Shown one piece after another: positions 1 through 7,397 of a DNA stretch of 10,518 bases. Both the position numbers and the translations under genes were made by a program. The notes beneath the pieces were generated by a model. The model saw only the letters and a program-made list of their open reading frames with translations, was not told where the DNA came from and ran no database searches. Position 1 is the stretch's first letter; the number at the start of each line of letters is the position of its first letter. Where the stretch lies: NCBI GenBank assembly GCA_009775535.1, contig VSPW01000055.1:1-10518 (forward strand), read 5' to 3'. Source of the stretch: Muribaculaceae bacterium. Its GTDB lineage: Bacteria; Bacteroidota; Bacteroidia; Bacteroidales; Muribaculaceae.

Positions 1-1866
1 ACAGTAGAGGCTGAGGCCCAGGGCGGGTCGTACGATATGGCCTATACTCTGAAAGGGGCTGCCGACAATGCCGCCCCGGAGGCTGAGTGCAGCGAGACGT
101 GGGTAAACGGCTTCGATATGGGCAACGCAGGCAAGATATCATTCAATGTGGACGCTAACGGAGAGGAAAGGATACGCGAGGCCAAGGTGACCGTCAGATA
201 CGGCAAGGCTAAGGCGGAATTTACAGTATGCCAGGCTGCATCGGCACATGCAGCGGGCATAGGCATCGAGATACAGGAGGTGTCGGAAGCCAGCGTGGTG
301 TACAGCATAACGCCTGAAGACCCGCAGATGACTTATCTGACCATGGTTACCGAGAAGGCGTATTTCGATTCCTACGGGTCGGACGCGGCATATTTTGCAG
401 ACGAGCTTGAGTTCTTCAAATCGGCCGCGGAAGTGAACGGGAAGACGTTGCAGGAATATCTGGAATCCATTCTGAAGCAGGGCGAGGTGTCCGGGCCGGC
501 ATACAGGCTCAAACCTGACAACGCGTATTATGCGTATGCCTACGGACTGACAACGGACGGGGACAGGCTTACTCCCATCTACAAGGTGGAATTCTCCACC
601 GCCAAGGTAGAGCCTTCGGATGTGGTGCTGGACATCAGCTACAGGGTGACAGGGACTGTGGTGACAATGACAGTGACACCCAGCGACCCGGAACAGTACT
701 ATGTGTTCAACGCGATGGATGCCGGCCCTGCGACGGATAAAGAGGCACTGTTGGCAGCGGCTGTAGAAGAGATTGACAGGTACATACAATTCTATGAAAT
801 GCTCGGAGTACCACAGAACGAGGCCGTGAAGCGTTTTGCGTCAAAGGGTGTAAGCTCTTTCACGTTTGACGGCATGCTGGAAGCCGAAAGCGATTATGTG
901 GGCTACGCCGTGGCGGTGACCCCGCTGGGGTCGGTATGCTCTGACGTGGTGTCAAAGGAGTTCCGTACGGGCAAGGACCAACAGCCTGACAAGCCTATCA
1001 ACATCACACTCAGCGAACTTTCGGACCAGGAAGTGACCGTAGCGGTAAAGACTGACCTTACAGACCATTATGTAATAGGAATTGACTATACGGCAAGCTG
1101 GGAGGGCATGAGCGACCAGCAGATACTTGACCGCCTGACGGGGGGATACCAATGGCAGGCAAAGGGTGCAGAGGGTAACGAGACCTTCACGTTCTATTCC
1201 CTTGCCCCCCAAAGCAGGTATTCGATCTTCGCATTCGGATATGTAGGGGGCGTGGCCACGACCGGACTGTGCCGCCTCGACATCACCACCAATGCGGCCA
1301 CTCATGCCGACATATCTTTCAGGATGGAATATGACAAGTATTTCGACGGGACTGAGCTGGCACAGATCAATGCCAAATTCAACGACGCCAAGGGAAAGGC
1401 TGTGCTACCGGTGCGCCTTTTGACCGGGGGCAGTGATGAATGCTCTGAGATATATTATGGTTTCTATGAAGGAGACTATACCGACACCGGACGCTGGCCT
1501 GACGACTATTTCATGGAGGAGCTGCTGGATATCGGCTACTGGCAGGAATCCAACATATTCAACCTTAATTATGACAAGCCTTACACGATGATAGGGTTCG
1601 GGGTGACCGTAGACTTCGCCATAGGGGCAATGTCGCGCCAGCTGGTGCAACTGGACCGTGAGGGGGCATCGCCTGCATCAGAGTTTAGCGGCAACCGCAG
1701 CGCAATGATGCAACCGAAAGCCCGCAGGCAAAAACCGCTGGCCACGATGGCCGCCATACCGAATCCCACAGAACTGAAAACGGCCGTACACCGGGCTGCG
1801 CTTAAGCCAGTCAAGGCCGATGCGGCAAAGGGTGGCAGAGGCGTGCGTTTCGCCATGTCGGAATAG
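1..1866 (+). CDS. BACON-domain repeat protein, exported or surface type, 5' end missing
   Basis: The reading frame is open from the first base, so the gene starts upstream; the ATG at 37 lies inside a domain and is not a credible start. The first 80 or so codons look like a BACON domain: an early G-G-S-Y, a central tryptophan (W at 100-102), then a F-N-V-D-A-N-G-E-E-R segment and a strand ending in V-C-Q-A-A-S, which resembles the usual closing Q-x-A/x. Four related modules follow at about 259-606, 619-972, 994-1293 and 1309-1656. Each opens with beta strands around a D-P-x-x-Y or similar motif, has a helical stretch, then an L-x-P/A-x-x-x-Y-x-x-x-A/G-[YFV] strand and usually a T-T/S-T ending. 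A basic, proline- and alanine-rich tail (about 1663-1863) ends the protein. BACON proteins of Bacteroidetes are usually lipoproteins or secreted, with roles in carbohydrate or mucin binding; the signal peptide would lie outside the window. The exact ligand cannot be read from the sequence. Confidence 0.75.
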   Translation, partial: TVEAEAQGGSYDMAYTLKGAADNAAPEAECSETWVNGFDMGNAGKISFNVDANGEERIREAKVTVRYGKAKAEFTVCQAASAHAAGIGIEIQEVSEASVVYSITPEDPQMTYLTMVTEKAYFDSYGSDAAYFADELEFFKSAAEVNGKTLQEYLESILKQGEVSGPAYRLKPDNAYYAYAYGLTTDGDRLTPIYKVEFSTAKVEPSDVVLDISYRVTGTVVTMTVTPSDPEQYYVFNAMDAGPATDKEALLAAAVEEIDRYIQFYEMLGVPQNEAVKRFASKGVSSFTFDGMLEAESDYVGYAVAVTPLGSVCSDVVSKEFRTGKDQQPDKPINITLSELSDQEVTVAVKTDLTDHYVIGIDYTASWEGMSDQQILDRLTGGYQWQAKGAEGNETFTFYSLAPQSRYSIFAFGYVGGVATTGLCRLDITTNAATHADISFRMEYDKYFDGTELAQINAKFNDAKGKAVLPVRLLTGGSDECSEIYYGFYEGDYTDTGRWPDDYFMEELLDIGYWQESNIFNLNYDKPYTMIGFGVTVDFAIGAMSRQLVQLDREGASPASEFSGNRSAMMQPKARRQKPLATMAAIPNPTELKTAVHRAALKPVKADAAKGGRGVRFAMSE

Positions 1867-1887
1867 AGGGGTACGCAACCTAAAATC

Positions 1888-1926
1888 AAGAGGAGACTGT
1901 GCCTGGAACAGGCGTAGCCTCCTCTT
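1888..1926. terminator. Long hairpin after the BACON gene, probable terminator
   Basis: Arms AAGAGGAG (1888-1895) and CTCCTCTT (1919-1926) pair perfectly. After one A/C mismatch, CTGTGCCTG (1897-1905) pairs with CAGGCGTAG (1909-1917) using two G-T wobbles, leaving a GAA loop. It begins 21 bases after the BACON stop codon. There is no immediate T-run on the plus strand (T5 comes about 13 bases later), so it could act as a terminator, as a 3'-end RNA stabiliser, or both. The structure is plain; the function is inferred. Confidence 0.6.
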
Positions 1927-2038
1927 ACCATACATGCCATTTTTAATATATCACCAACAATTACTTAACCAGTGGGGCTTGCCAGTTGTTGTTAATCATA
2001 AAACCGGAGAAAATAGGCCGCGTTTAATAGTTTTTTCA

Positions 2039-2046
2039 TAATTTTG
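2039..2046 (+). promoter_or_regulatory. Bacteroidetes -7 promoter element of topA
   Basis: TAATTTTG matches the Bacteroidetes -7 consensus TAnnTTTG and is followed by CAG. Transcription would begin at about 2050-2054, giving a leader of some 22-26 bases before the topA ATG at 2076. No clear TTG -33 element is seen at the usual 17-23 base spacing, so the call rests on the -7 match and its position. Confidence 0.6.
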
Positions 2047-2075
2047 CAGATTGAATTTATTTACTTAGAATTTTT

Positions 2076-4412
2076 ATGCTCAAAAACCTGGTAATAGTAG
2101 AGTCTCCGGCTAAGGCTAAAACGATAGAGAAATTCCTCGGCAAGGACTATAAAGTGATGTCGAGCTATGGACATATCCGCGATCTCCGCAAGCGCAATTT
2201 CAGCATCGATGTCGAGGACGGCTTTACTCCAATCTATGAAATTCCCGATGACAAGAAAGCTCTGGTGTCGGAGCTTAAGAAGGCGGCAGCCCAGGCGGAG
2301 ACCGTTTGGCTGGCATCTGATGAGGACCGCGAAGGGGAGGCCATAGCATGGCATCTGTTTGAGGTGCTGAAGCTAGACCCGTCGCGGACGAAACGCATCG
2401 TATTCCATGAAATAACAAAAAACGCCATACTTAACGCCATAGCCAACCCGCGCGAAATTGACCTGAACAGGGTGGACGCCCAACAGGCCCGCCGTGTGCT
2501 CGACCGTATAGTGGGGTTTGAGCTTTCGCCGGTACTGTGGAAGAAAATCAAACCGGCATTGTCGGCCGGACGGGTGCAGTCGGTGGCGGTGAGGCTTATC
2601 GTTGAGCGGGAAGAGGAGGTAAAGGCTTTTGTACCGGAACAGTATTACCGCGTGACAGGGCAATTCCGCACATCGGCGGGGGCTGCAGTACGTGCCGAGC
2701 TGTCCAAAAGGCTGCCAGACGAGGCAGAGGCAGAGAGCCTGCTTGAGGCATGCAACGGCGCACAGTTCAAGGTACGGGACATCCAGGTGAAGCCGCTAAG
2801 GAAGTCGCCAGCGCCGCCTTTCACGACATCTACCCTACAGCAGGAGGCTTCTCGGAAGCTAGGGTTCACCGTGAGCAGGACCATGATGGTGGCCCAGAAG
2901 CTATACGAGGCCGGGCATATCACATATATGCGTACGGACTCCGTGAACCTGTCGACGCTCGCCCTGGAGATGATATCGGACGAGATATCGAAGACTATGG
3001 GAGCGCAATACCTGAATGTGCGCAGATACCACACGTCGTCAAAAGGGGCGCAGGAGGCACATGAGGCCATTCGCCCGACATATATGAGCCAGCATGAGAT
3101 AGACGGGACCCCCCAGGAGAAAAAGCTGTATGCACTGATATGGCGGCGCACCATCGCATCCCAGATGTCAGACGCCGAAATCGAGAAGACTACAGCCGAA
3201 ATTGAGACCGCAAACCGCAGCGAACGTTTCGTTGCCACCGGCGAGGTGATAAAGAAGGAGGGCTTCCTTAAGGTATATATCGAGGAGACGGACGATGAGG
3301 GGCATCCGGACACAGACACGGGGATGCTTCCGAGAATGGCAATGGGTGAAGTACTCGCGGCCGAAAGCATAACGGCCACCGAGCGATATACGCAGCAGCC
3401 ACCACGGTATACGGAGGCATCGCTGGTGAAAAAGATGGAGGACCTGGGCATCGGGCGTCCGTCGACATACGCGCCCACCATATCCACAATACAGCAACGC
3501 GAGTATGTGGAGAAGGGGGAAAAGGCCGGCGAGAAACGCCAGCTGACCACCATTACGCTTTCTGACGGCAAGGTGACCCGAGGAATGCGCAGCGAGACCA
3601 TTGGCGCTGAAAAGGGTAAACTTATCCCTACCGACATAGGCGTGGTGGTCAATGATTTCCTGACAGAGTATTTCCCGTCGATCCTTGACTATAACTTCAC
3701 TGCGAAGGTTGAGGAACGGTTTGATGACATTGCTGAAGGAAAGCTGCCCTGGAACGCCGAAATAAAGGAGTTTTATGACGGATTCCATCCGGATATAGAC
3801 AAAGCCATGAACATGCGAATGGAGCACAAAGCCGGAGAACGTATGCTGGGCAATGACCCGAAAACAGGGCGTCCGGTGTTTGTGAAAATCGGCCGATTTG
3901 GCCCACTTGTACAGATTGGTACTGGCGATGAGGAGGTCAAACCTCAGTTCGCATCGCTGCAAAAGGGCCAGTCGATGGGCGGCATCACTCTCGAAGAGGC
4001 ACTGAAACTGTTTGAATTTCCCCGTATTTTAGGTGAATATGAGGGCAAGGAGGTGACTGTGGCCATAGGCAAGTTCGGACCTTATGTGAGACACAACAAT
4101 AAGTTCGTGTCAATACCGGCCGGAAGTGCCCCTGGAGAGGTGGACCTTGACCAGGCGATATCGCTGATCGAAGAGAAGCGTAACTCCGAGAGCAAAAAGA
4201 TAGTGAAGACATTCGATGATGAGCCGGGGCTGCAGATGCTCAACGGCAGGTATGGGATATACCTCGCCATGGACGGGAACAACTACAAGATACCCAAGAC
4301 CGTAGAAGACCCCGCCTCTCTTTCGCTGGAAGAATGCAAGGATATAATCGCGTCACAGACCAATAAGCCCAAAAAGGCATCCGGACGCCGGACTTATACA
4401 AAAAAGAAATAA
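2076..4412 (+). CDS. topA: DNA topoisomerase I (type IA)
   Basis: This enzyme relaxes negatively supercoiled DNA by cutting one strand through a 5'-phosphotyrosine link. The 778-residue product has the full type IA layout. An N-terminal Toprim domain carries V-E-S-P-A-K-A-K-T-I (Glu9) and the metal-binding S-D-E-D-R-E-G-E-A motif (Asp82, Asp84, Glu86). The catalytic block is I-T-Y-M-R-T-D-S, with Tyr284 as nucleophile and Arg286 beside it. The G-I-G-R-P-S-T-Y-A motif follows, at about 3445-3471. The C-terminal part has no four-cysteine zinc fingers like those of E. coli TopA. Instead it has short repeats of the G-R-F-G-P-L-V and G-K-F-G-P-Y-V kind, then a lysine-rich end (T-K-K-K), as expected for this phylum. 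The ATG at 2076 gives M-L-K-N-L-V-I-V-E-S, the correct N-terminus. It probably leads an operon with the pseudouridine synthase gene 40 bases downstream. Confidence 0.97.
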   Translation: MLKNLVIVESPAKAKTIEKFLGKDYKVMSSYGHIRDLRKRNFSIDVEDGFTPIYEIPDDKKALVSELKKAAAQAETVWLASDEDREGEAIAWHLFEVLKLDPSRTKRIVFHEITKNAILNAIANPREIDLNRVDAQQARRVLDRIVGFELSPVLWKKIKPALSAGRVQSVAVRLIVEREEEVKAFVPEQYYRVTGQFRTSAGAAVRAELSKRLPDEAEAESLLEACNGAQFKVRDIQVKPLRKSPAPPFTTSTLQQEASRKLGFTVSRTMMVAQKLYEAGHITYMRTDSVNLSTLALEMISDEISKTMGAQYLNVRRYHTSSKGAQEAHEAIRPTYMSQHEIDGTPQEKKLYALIWRRTIASQMSDAEIEKTTAEIETANRSERFVATGEVIKKEGFLKVYIEETDDEGHPDTDTGMLPRMAMGEVLAAESITATERYTQQPPRYTEASLVKKMEDLGIGRPSTYAPTISTIQQREYVEKGEKAGEKRQLTTITLSDGKVTRGMRSETIGAEKGKLIPTDIGVVVNDFLTEYFPSILDYNFTAKVEERFDDIAEGKLPWNAEIKEFYDGFHPDIDKAMNMRMEHKAGERMLGNDPKTGRPVFVKIGRFGPLVQIGTGDEEVKPQFASLQKGQSMGGITLEEALKLFEFPRILGEYEGKEVTVAIGKFGPYVRHNNKFVSIPAGSAPGEVDLDQAISLIEEKRNSESKKIVKTFDDEPGLQMLNGRYGIYLAMDGNNYKIPKTVEDPASLSLEECKDIIASQTNKPKKASGRRTYTKKK

Positions 4413-4452
4413 CAACAGAACTACCACGACCTTTCCCTCCCACATTATAAAT

Positions 4453-5370
4453 ATGGCTAACAAAGTAAAACCAAAACAATTGTCACGTCCGCGGCGCGAT
4501 GTAATCCTGAATTTTCCGGTAGAGGAAGAGGGACGTCTCCTGCTGGAATATGTAACCTCGAAAATGCCGCAGGCAACCCGCACAACGTTAAAAAGCTATC
4601 TCAGACATAACCAGATTGCCATAGACGGCGTGCCTTGCAATCAGTTCGACCATGAGCTTGCAGCGGGAAGCCTGGTCCAGGTAAACACCACGCGTGAGTT
4701 CCAAGTGCTTAACAACCGGCGGCTACAGATTGTACACGAAGACAATGATGTAATTGTGGCCATAAAGGGATACGGGCTTCTGTCGATAGGCACTGACAGG
4801 AAAAAGGATCAGACGGCTTATTCGATCCTGCGGGAATACGTGAAATGGAAAGATCCGTCGAACAAGATTTTCATCGTGCACCGGCTGGACCAGCATACAT
4901 CGGGGCTGATGATGTTCGCACGTAACATGGAGTCGAAGGAACGCATGCAGCATAACTGGAACAATATGGTGCTGGAGCGTACATACTACTGCGTGGTCGA
5001 AGGAAAAGTCGAGGAAAATGATGGGATAATACGCTCTTATCTGGCTGAAAACACCCAACACGAGATGTATTCGGTGGAAGACCCCAAACTTGGGCAATTG
5101 GCCGTCACCCGCTGGCGCGTGGTCAAAAGAGGCAACGGGTATTCGCTGCTGGAAGTGTCGCTTGACACCGGACGAAAAAACCAGATACGTGTACACATGA
5201 AGGAAATGGGGCATCCGATAGCTGGCGACCGCAAATATGGCGCAAAGACCAGCCCGATACACAGACTGGCCCTGCACGCAGGCACTTTGAGGTTCGTACA
5301 CCCAATTACCCGCCGCGACATGAACTTCAAGACCCCGATACCGTCTGGATTCATGAAGATGGTGAACTAA
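4453..5370 (+). CDS. RluA-family pseudouridine synthase with S4 domain
   Basis: The 305-residue protein should convert specific uridines in rRNA or tRNA to pseudouridine. Residues about 25-80 form an S4-like RNA-binding domain (T-R-T-T-L-K-S-Y-L-R ... I-A-I-D-G-V). The catalytic domain follows: a V-H-E-D-N-D-V-I-V strand, then H-R-L-D-Q-H-T-S-G (143-151) with Asp146 as the catalytic aspartate. The conserved T-G-R-K-N-Q-I-R-V-H-M (239-249) and H-R-L-A-L-H-A (270-276) motifs are both present. The family is certain, but its members (RluA, RluC, RluD and others) cannot be told apart by these motifs, so the target uridine is unknown and no gene symbol is given. The start is the ATG at 4453. The 40-base gap after topA holds no recognisable promoter or terminator, so co-transcription with topA is likely. 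Confidence 0.93.
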   Translation: MANKVKPKQLSRPRRDVILNFPVEEEGRLLLEYVTSKMPQATRTTLKSYLRHNQIAIDGVPCNQFDHELAAGSLVQVNTTREFQVLNNRRLQIVHEDNDVIVAIKGYGLLSIGTDRKKDQTAYSILREYVKWKDPSNKIFIVHRLDQHTSGLMMFARNMESKERMQHNWNNMVLERTYYCVVEGKVEENDGIIRSYLAENTQHEMYSVEDPKLGQLAVTRWRVVKRGNGYSLLEVSLDTGRKNQIRVHMKEMGHPIAGDRKYGAKTSPIHRLALHAGTLRFVHPITRRDMNFKTPIPSGFMKMVN

Positions 5371-5434
5371 CATCCTGCGCGGATTGCCAGAATTGTTAAC
5401 GAGTGATAAGTTTATGCATACGGCATGTACATGG

Positions 5435-5466
5435 TTTCTGACAATTGGAAAATTTAACTAATTTTG
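5435..5466 (+). promoter_or_regulatory. Promoter-like element immediately before the glsA-like gene
   Basis: TAATTTTG at 5459-5466 matches the Bacteroidetes -7 consensus and continues as CAG, giving the same 11-base string (TAATTTTGCAG) seen before topA. A weak -33 candidate, TTTCTG (5435-5440), sits 18 bases upstream. The predicted transcription start (about 5470-5474) falls directly before the ATG at 5475, so the transcript would be leaderless or nearly so. Confidence 0.5.
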
Positions 5467-5474
5467 CAGCAATT

Positions 5475-6326
5475 ATGGACAACCGGAAGTCAGACATAAT
5501 AAAAATCGATGTAGACGCCGTATTGCGGCAACGTGTCCCCGGACTACGCAAAGTATTGCCTGGATGTGCTGTGCGTGGCATTGAGCGCCTCATATGTCAG
5601 GATGACATGAACCGGTTGCTTGAATCGAACCACGGCAAACGGGATGCGGACTTCTGCCGCGGTGTGTTGGAGGAGCTGAATGTGTCGCTAAAAGTAGACG
5701 GAATACTGCCAGACCCAAGCCATAAACGTGTCGTTATCGTCAGCAACCATCCGCTAGGGGGACTTGACGGCATAGCCATGATCGACTGGATGTGCAGATA
5801 TTTCAGAGGAAATATACATTTCTTGGTCAACGACCTCCTTATGGCCATTGAACCGCTGCGAGGAGTGTTCCTGCCTATAAACAAGCATGGACGGCAGAGC
5901 CGCCAGGCACTGAATGATATTGACAATGCAATGGCTGGCGACAACCCGATTGTGATATTCCCTGCCGGACTTGTGTCACGCAGAGGCAAAAGGGGCGTCA
6001 TCTCCGACCTTGAATGGAAAAAGATGTTTATAACCAAGGCCATCCAGCATAAACGGGACATAATCCCTGCATATTTCGGAGGCAATAATTCCGCATTTTT
6101 CTATAATTTCGCAAAATGGCGCAAAAGGCTCGGGGTCAAATTCAATATCGAGATGATATTGCTGCCACGTGAAGTGTTCAAATGCCGCAACCGCCAATTC
6201 ACCCTTTCGTTCGGCAAGATGGTAGAATGGGAAAGCCTCAAAAAAGACAGCGACCCAGGGCATGCAGCACAGAAAATAAAGGAAACTGTATACGCCCTAG
6301 CCCCAAAAACAGAAAAATACATATAA
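5475..6326 (+). CDS. glsA: PlsC-like O-acyltransferase, probable GlsA of amino acid lipid synthesis
   Basis: The 283-residue protein belongs to the lysophospholipid acyltransferase superfamily. It probably adds a second acyl chain to the 3-hydroxy group of an N-acyl amino acid (glycine lipid in Bacteroides) at the inner membrane. Block I is S-N-H-P-L-G-G-L-D-G (His92, Asp98). A conserved-looking F-L-V-N-D-L-L-M segment follows, then L-P-I-N-K-H-G and the F-P-A-G-L-V-S-R block (162-169), then D-L-E-W-K-K-M-F-I-T-K-A. His and Asp are separated by five residues where classic PlsC has four, and F-P-A-G replaces the usual F-P-E-G. As far as I recall, both are normal for this Bacteroidetes subgroup. 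An in-frame TTG at 5445 would add ten residues, but the promoter-like element lies inside that stretch, so I chose the ATG at 5475, which gives M-D-N-R-K-S. The GNAT partner begins 28 bases after the stop. The assignment to glycine lipids rests on this pairing; another amino acid head group is possible. Confidence 0.8.
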   Translation: MDNRKSDIIKIDVDAVLRQRVPGLRKVLPGCAVRGIERLICQDDMNRLLESNHGKRDADFCRGVLEELNVSLKVDGILPDPSHKRVVIVSNHPLGGLDGIAMIDWMCRYFRGNIHFLVNDLLMAIEPLRGVFLPINKHGRQSRQALNDIDNAMAGDNPIVIFPAGLVSRRGKRGVISDLEWKKMFITKAIQHKRDIIPAYFGGNNSAFFYNFAKWRKRLGVKFNIEMILLPREVFKCRNRQFTLSFGKMVEWESLKKDSDPGHAAQKIKETVYALAPKTEKYI

Positions 6327-6354
6327 CACTGACCATTAGACAGACTATAATATA

Positions 6355-7287
6355 ATGAACCAACGGATAATTGACCCTGTAGACACCGAAGCCATTACGG
6401 CGGAACTAACTCCGGAACGATTCCTACGCACAACCAACAAAGGGGGCAACGAAATATATATTGTCGATGCCCACAATTCGCCCAATGTTATGAGGGAGAT
6501 AGGCCGACTGCGTGAAATAGCATTCCGTACCGCAGGCGGAGGTACTGGCAAAGCCTGCGATATCGATGAATTCGACACCATGTGCCCCCCATGCAGGCAA
6601 CTGATTGTATGGGACCCTGATTCCCAGTTGATCCTAGGCGGATACCGGTTTATCACAGGCTCTGACATACGGTTTGACGACTCAGGCCGCCCGCGGATCG
6701 CCACAAGCCATATGTTCAATTTCTCCAATGAGTTCATTAAAAACTATCTGCCTGCCACCATCGAACTCGGACGTTCGTTCGTAAGGCTTGAATACCAGTC
6801 ATCGCGCGCAGGGGCAAAAGCCCTATACGTCCTGGACAACCTATGGGACGGGCTTGGAGCGCTTACCGTAGTACACCCCGAGATAAAGCACCTTTTCGGG
6901 AAAGTGACCATGTATCCAAGCTATTCGGAAGAATGCCGTAACCTCATATTGTATTTCCTACATAAATATTTCCCGGACCCGGAAGCCCTTGTGACCCCGA
7001 TAAAACCGCTTGACACAAAAATAGACAATGCGGATATGGAAAATCTGTTTACAGGGATGTGTTTCAAGGAGGATTACCGCATACTGAACAACGAGGTCCG
7101 CCGCCATGGCGTAAATATCCCGCCCCTTGTAAACGCATATATGAGCCTTTCGCCGACAATGCGCATGTTCGGGACTGCGATCAACGATGAATTCGGAGAT
7201 GTGGAGGAAAGCGGAATATTCCTGACCATATCCGAAATATTTGAAGAAAAAAAGGAAAGGCATATCAATTCATACCACATTGACTGA
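6355..7287 (+). CDS. glsB: GNAT-fold N-acyltransferase, probable GlsB (OlsB-like)
   Basis: The 310-residue protein resembles the N-acyltransferases (OlsB/GlsB type, Acetyltransf_5-like) that transfer a 3-hydroxyacyl group from acyl carrier protein to the amino group of an amino acid: glycine in Bacteroides, ornithine in other bacteria. Recognisable stretches are I-G-R-L-R-E-I-A-F-R-T-A-G-G-G-T-G-K (49-66), D-E-F-D (71-74), Q-L-I-V-W-D-P ... L-G-G-Y-R (82-98), I-E-L-G-R-S-F-V (136-143) and L-F-G-K-V-T-M-Y-P-S-Y (180-190). No signal peptide or membrane segment is evident, as expected for a peripheral enzyme. It follows the O-acyltransferase gene after 28 bases with no terminator, so the two probably form one operon and act in sequence, GlsB first. 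The head-group amino acid cannot be read from the sequence. Confidence 0.82.
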   Translation: MNQRIIDPVDTEAITAELTPERFLRTTNKGGNEIYIVDAHNSPNVMREIGRLREIAFRTAGGGTGKACDIDEFDTMCPPCRQLIVWDPDSQLILGGYRFITGSDIRFDDSGRPRIATSHMFNFSNEFIKNYLPATIELGRSFVRLEYQSSRAGAKALYVLDNLWDGLGALTVVHPEIKHLFGKVTMYPSYSEECRNLILYFLHKYFPDPEALVTPIKPLDTKIDNADMENLFTGMCFKEDYRILNNEVRRHGVNIPPLVNAYMSLSPTMRMFGTAINDEFGDVEESGIFLTISEIFEEKKERHINSYHID

Positions 7288-7343
7288 ACAGCGGCAGCAC
7301 TTCACGTGCACATTTAAACGATTTTGCTGAATTATTCATCAAA

Positions 7344-7373
7344 ATGCAATATATTTCAATAATAATATTGCAT
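7344..7373. repeat. Perfect 9-base inverted repeat over a promoter, operator candidate
   Basis: ATGCAATAT (7344-7352) and ATATTGCAT (7365-7373) are perfect reverse complements with a 12-base spacer, so the arm centres are 21 bases apart, two DNA turns. The right arm covers the TTG -33 element of the promoter before the DJ-1 family gene. The geometry suits a dimeric repressor or activator. The lack of a following T-run and the AT-rich arms argue against a terminator for the upstream gene. No regulator is identified. Confidence 0.45.
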
Positions 7374-7397
7374 AATTACCGGAAATATGTATATTTG
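7368..7397 (+). promoter_or_regulatory. Bacteroidetes promoter upstream of the DJ-1 family gene
   Basis: TTG (7368-7370) and TATATTTG (7390-7397) match the -33 and -7 elements with a 19-base spacer, the best promoter match in the window. Transcription would start at about 7401-7405, giving a leader of about 130 bases before the ATG at 7533. I see no known riboswitch or strong hairpin in that leader. An inverted repeat overlaps the -33 element. Confidence 0.68.

Noticed and set aside
139..789. Minus-strand frame of 216 codons in the BACON gene
   Set aside because: The translation is rich in His, Cys and Arg with no fold signature, and the plus-strand frame carries clear domain repeats.
2645..3652. 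Long minus-strand open frame (335 codons) inside topA
   Set aside because: It lies wholly antisense to an intact, well-conserved topA, its translation is serine- and cysteine-rich with no recognisable domain, and it has no promoter or neighbour of its own. Long antisense frames are expected opposite GC-balanced coding sequence.
3168..3962. Second long minus-strand open frame (264 codons) inside topA
   Set aside because: It overlaps both topA and the other antisense frame, and its translation resembles no known protein; it is a shadow of topA codon use.
5424..5433. Palindrome CATGTACATG upstream of the glsA-like promoter
   Set aside because: Perfect 10-base palindromes are expected about once per kilobase by chance, and nothing else supports an operator here.
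5445..5474. TTG start that would lengthen the glsA-like protein by ten residues
   Set aside because: The added stretch contains the promoter-like TAATTTTG, and the ATG at 5475 gives an N-terminus that fits the family.
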